In this document: piece by piece, positions 6,432 to 8,250 of the stretch
How positions within the stretch are numbered: position 1 is the first letter of the stretch
How the letters are laid out: each line of letters starts with the position of its first letter
Assembly: GCA_007128995.1 (NCBI GenBank)
Contig: SKWJ01000005.1
Span: 1-8,250, forward strand
Direction: 5' to 3'
From: Paracoccaceae bacterium
GTDB lineage: Bacteria; Pseudomonadota; Alphaproteobacteria; Rhodobacterales; Rhodobacteraceae
Length of the DNA: 8,250 nucleotides
Made by a program: the position numbers and the translations under genes
Notes under the pieces: model-generated
Told to the model about the DNA's origin: nothing
The model's input: only the letters and a program-made list of their open reading frames with translations
Databases searched by the model: none

Positions 6432-7393
6432 GGGCGTCGCCGGGCCATTTCTGCCGCCAGACGCACCGCGGCGATCAAGGATGACGGATCAGCAAGCGCT
6501 TTTCCAGCAATGTCATAAGCCGTGCCGTGATCGGGTGAGGTGCGAATGAAGGGCAAACCAAGCGTCACGTTAACCCCACCTGCGAAATCAATCGTCTTTA
6601 TCGGGATCAGCGCCTGATCGTGATACATGCACACAGCGGCATCGTATCGGGCACGGGCGCTTGGGTGAAACATGGTATCTGCCGGGAACGGCCCTTCCAG
6701 CAACATGCCCTCTGCACGAAGCCGCGCGAGCGTCGGCGCGATCAATGTCATCTCCTCGCGTCCCATCGTCCCGCTTTCACCGGCATGCGGATTGAGACCC
6801 GCAACAGCACGGCGTGGGTTTTCCAGACCGAAATCACGCATAAGCGCAGCCTGGGTAATGCGCAGGGTCTGCTCCAGCAACTCAGTTGTCAGAAACTGCG
6901 GGACGTCTGACAAGGGAATATGGATTGTAACAGGAACGACACGCAACTCTGCACAAGCCAGCATCATGACAACCGGAACGCCGCCGGCAAGCTCTGCCAG
7001 ATATTCGGTGTGACCGGGGAAACCAAACCCCGCCCCAGCTTTCAATGCTGCCTTGTTGATCGGGCACGTCACCATGCCAGACGCAGAGCCCGCCTGCACG
7101 TAACTGACCGCACGAGCGATGACCTTGATGATGGCGCTGGCATTGGCCGGGTCCGGATCTCCGCTGCGTTGCTGCCCCGGAAACACATGTCGGATCACCG
7201 GCAAAACATTTGGGGCAACGTCCTGCACGATGTCGATCGACGGGATCTCTTGCCAAAGCGCGGTTGGTGGCAAATGCGTCGGATCGCCAATCCATGCAAA
7301 GGGGACTTCAGTTCCAAGTGCAACCCGTGTCGCGACGGCGATTTCAGGGCCAATCCCGGCTGGATCGCCGCATGTCATTACCAAAGGTTGCAT
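6428..7393 (-). CDS. pdxA: 4-hydroxythreonine-4-phosphate dehydrogenase
   Basis: A metal-dependent NAD enzyme of the DXP-dependent vitamin B6 pathway. It oxidises 4-phosphohydroxy-L-threonine; the decarboxylated product, 3-amino-2-oxopropyl phosphate, is then used by PdxJ. Motifs: [11 protein letters not shown] near the N-terminus, the metal-binding histidines in [14 protein letters not shown] and MYHDQALIP with the same 45- and 55-residue spacing as His166/211/266 of E. coli PdxA, and [15 protein letters not shown] near the C-terminus. I choose ATG at 7393 (321 residues) because GGTGA (7404-7400) lies six bases before it. An in-frame GTG at 7399 would add two residues but directly abuts that site. 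The gene ends in ATGA overlap with rsmA, the usual pdxA-rsmA pairing. Upstream, 92 bases away on the same strand, is mnmA rather than the surA commonly found here. Confidence 0.95.
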   Translation of the reverse strand: MQPLVMTCGDPAGIGPEIAVATRVALGTEVPFAWIGDPTHLPPTALWQEIPSIDIVQDVAPNVLPVIRHVFPGQQRSGDPDPANASAIIKVIARAVSYVQAGSASGMVTCPINKAALKAGAGFGFPGHTEYLAELAGGVPVVMMLACAELRVVPVTIHIPLSDVPQFLTTELLEQTLRITQAALMRDFGLENPRRAVAGLNPHAGESGTMGREEMTLIAPTLARLRAEGMLLEGPFPADTMFHPSARARYDAAVCMYHDQALIPIKTIDFAGGVNVTLGLPFIRTSPDHGTAYDIAGKALADPSSLIAAVRLAAEMARRRP

Positions 7394-7485
7394 CTGCACT
7401 CACCGATCCGGAACAGCGTTGTTTCTTGCCTAGATACGCTGCGCAATGACCGCTCTGCAAGGACAAGGAATAAATGGCGCTGCCT

Positions 7486-8250
7486 TCAGACGTGCCCCTT
7501 CCATATCCACCCACCGCCGAAGACACGAGAGGAGTCAGGCTCGTAGAACACACATGCTTGTCCGGGACTGACACCCTCTTCGGGCGAGAGCAATTCGACT
7601 TCTGCCTCTGTCGCAGAGAGGGGGCGGACGATTGCAGCAGCGGGCGGGCGTGTTGAGCGCAACTTTACGTCAAGTTCCCATTCTGCCCGCGAGTCAAAGG
7701 GCGCGCTGCCCAACCAGTTGATCTCGCGCACAGGTACAAGCCGCGTTGCAAGCGCCGCCTTTGGCCCAACAACCACGCGGCGACGGTCGGGATCAAGCCG
7801 GACAACGTAAAGCGGCTCTGTCAGCCCACCGATCCCCAGCCCTTTCCGCTGTCCGATAGTGTAGTGAATGACGCCTTGGTGATGGCCCAGAACCGTGCCG
7901 GTCAGATCAACAATCTCTCCCGGATCGGCTGCGCCCGGGCGCAATTTCTCTATGACTTTCGCGTAATTTCCATCCGGAACAAAGCAGATATCCTGGCTGT
8001 CTGGTTTGTCAGCCACAACCAGACCATGTCGCATGGCAAGCGCACGCGTTTCTGCCTTGGTTTTCAGATGGCCAAGGGGGAATCTTAGGAAGCTTAGCTG
8101 CTCTGGTGTGGTGGAGAACAGGAAATAGCTCTGATCGCGCACTGGATCGGCCGCCCGATGCAATTCGGGACCGCCACTGCCCAGTTTGCGCTGGATATAG
8201 TGCCCGGTTGCCATGCAATCGGCCCCAAGATCACGCGCTGTTTCCAGCAA
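7486..8250 (-). CDS. mnmA: tRNA-specific 2-thiouridylase, C-terminal two thirds (5' end beyond window)
   Basis: The frame is open to the window edge and gives 255 codons including the stop. MnmA activates U34 of tRNA Glu, Gln and Lys with ATP and installs the 2-thio group delivered by the Tus relay. Seen here: [10 protein letters not shown] (9-18 of the visible part), RDQSYFLF, the [13 protein letters not shown] segment with the second catalytic cysteine (Cys89 of the visible part, equivalent to E. coli Cys199), [14 protein letters not shown], and the C-terminal beta-barrel tRNA-binding domain with SPGQACVFY near the end. The N-terminal P-loop and the first catalytic cysteine (E. coli Cys102) are outside; judged against the E. 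coli enzyme about 110 residues are missing. The 92-base gap to pdxA shows no terminator; a poor TTGCAG/TATCTA pair is all I see as a promoter, so pdxA may be co-transcribed with mnmA. Confidence 0.95.
   Translation of the reverse strand: MLETARDLGADCMATGHYIQRKLGSGGPELHRAADPVRDQSYFLFSTTPEQLSFLRFPLGHLKTKAETRALAMRHGLVVADKPDSQDICFVPDGNYAKVIEKLRPGAADPGEIVDLTGTVLGHHQGVIHYTIGQRKGLGIGGLTEPLYVVRLDPDRRRVVVGPKAALATRLVPVREINWLGSAPFDSRAEWELDVKLRSTRPPAAAIVRPLSATEAEVELLSPEEGVSPGQACVFYEPDSSRVFGGGWIWKGHV

Noticed and set aside
5589..6518. A 309-codon rightward open frame opposite rsmA, longer than rsmA itself.
   Set aside because: It is antisense to a gene with all RsmA motifs, and its translation is rich in Cys, Arg and Gln with no motif. 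It is a shadow frame of GC-rich coding DNA.
7394..7485. Possible pdxA promoter (TTGCAG / TATCTA, 18-base spacing, leftward) between mnmA and pdxA.
   Set aside because: Only three of six matches in each element; indistinguishable from chance.

Overview
This looks like a chromosomal window from an alphaproteobacterium, most likely Rhodobacterales (Roseobacter/Paracoccus-like). The basis is the protein style (TrpB, RsmA, the two-helix retropepsin-like protease, the class II dihydroorotase), the moderately high G+C and the terminator style. No 16S or other decisive marker is present, so the placement is inference. Most of the window is housekeeping metabolism. I see no phage, transposon, CRISPR array, tRNA or rRNA.

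Layout. Positions 1-2258 run rightward: the C-terminal end of an FAD-dependent monooxygenase, a membrane-anchored retropepsin-like protease, and trpB (tryptophan synthase beta). A strong bidirectional terminator at 2286-2314 separates trpB from the convergent pyrC-pyrE pair (de novo pyrimidine synthesis), which runs leftward from 4060 to 2345. Positions 4061-4469 are a 409-base divergent gap with several inverted repeats and a rightward intrinsic terminator that follows no confirmed gene. Next comes an unrecognised rightward gene (4470-5486) for an exported, cysteine-containing protein. The last part (5598-8250) is leftward: mnmA (5' end beyond the window), pdxA and rsmA, with pdxA and rsmA overlapping by ATGA.

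The genes do not form one pathway. Tryptophan synthesis, UMP synthesis, pyridoxal phosphate synthesis, 16S rRNA dimethylation and tRNA 2-thiolation sit side by side. One loose link is that PdxA contributes to the PLP cofactor that TrpB uses.

The least explained part is 4061-5486. Its non-coding half contains a long dyad at 4278-4309, a pyrimidine-rich TTTCCTCCC stretch complementary to Shine-Dalgarno sequences, and a terminator at 4344-4371, which together suggest an undescribed small RNA. This is a hypothesis from pattern reading only. I do not see clear evidence of a new multi-gene system.
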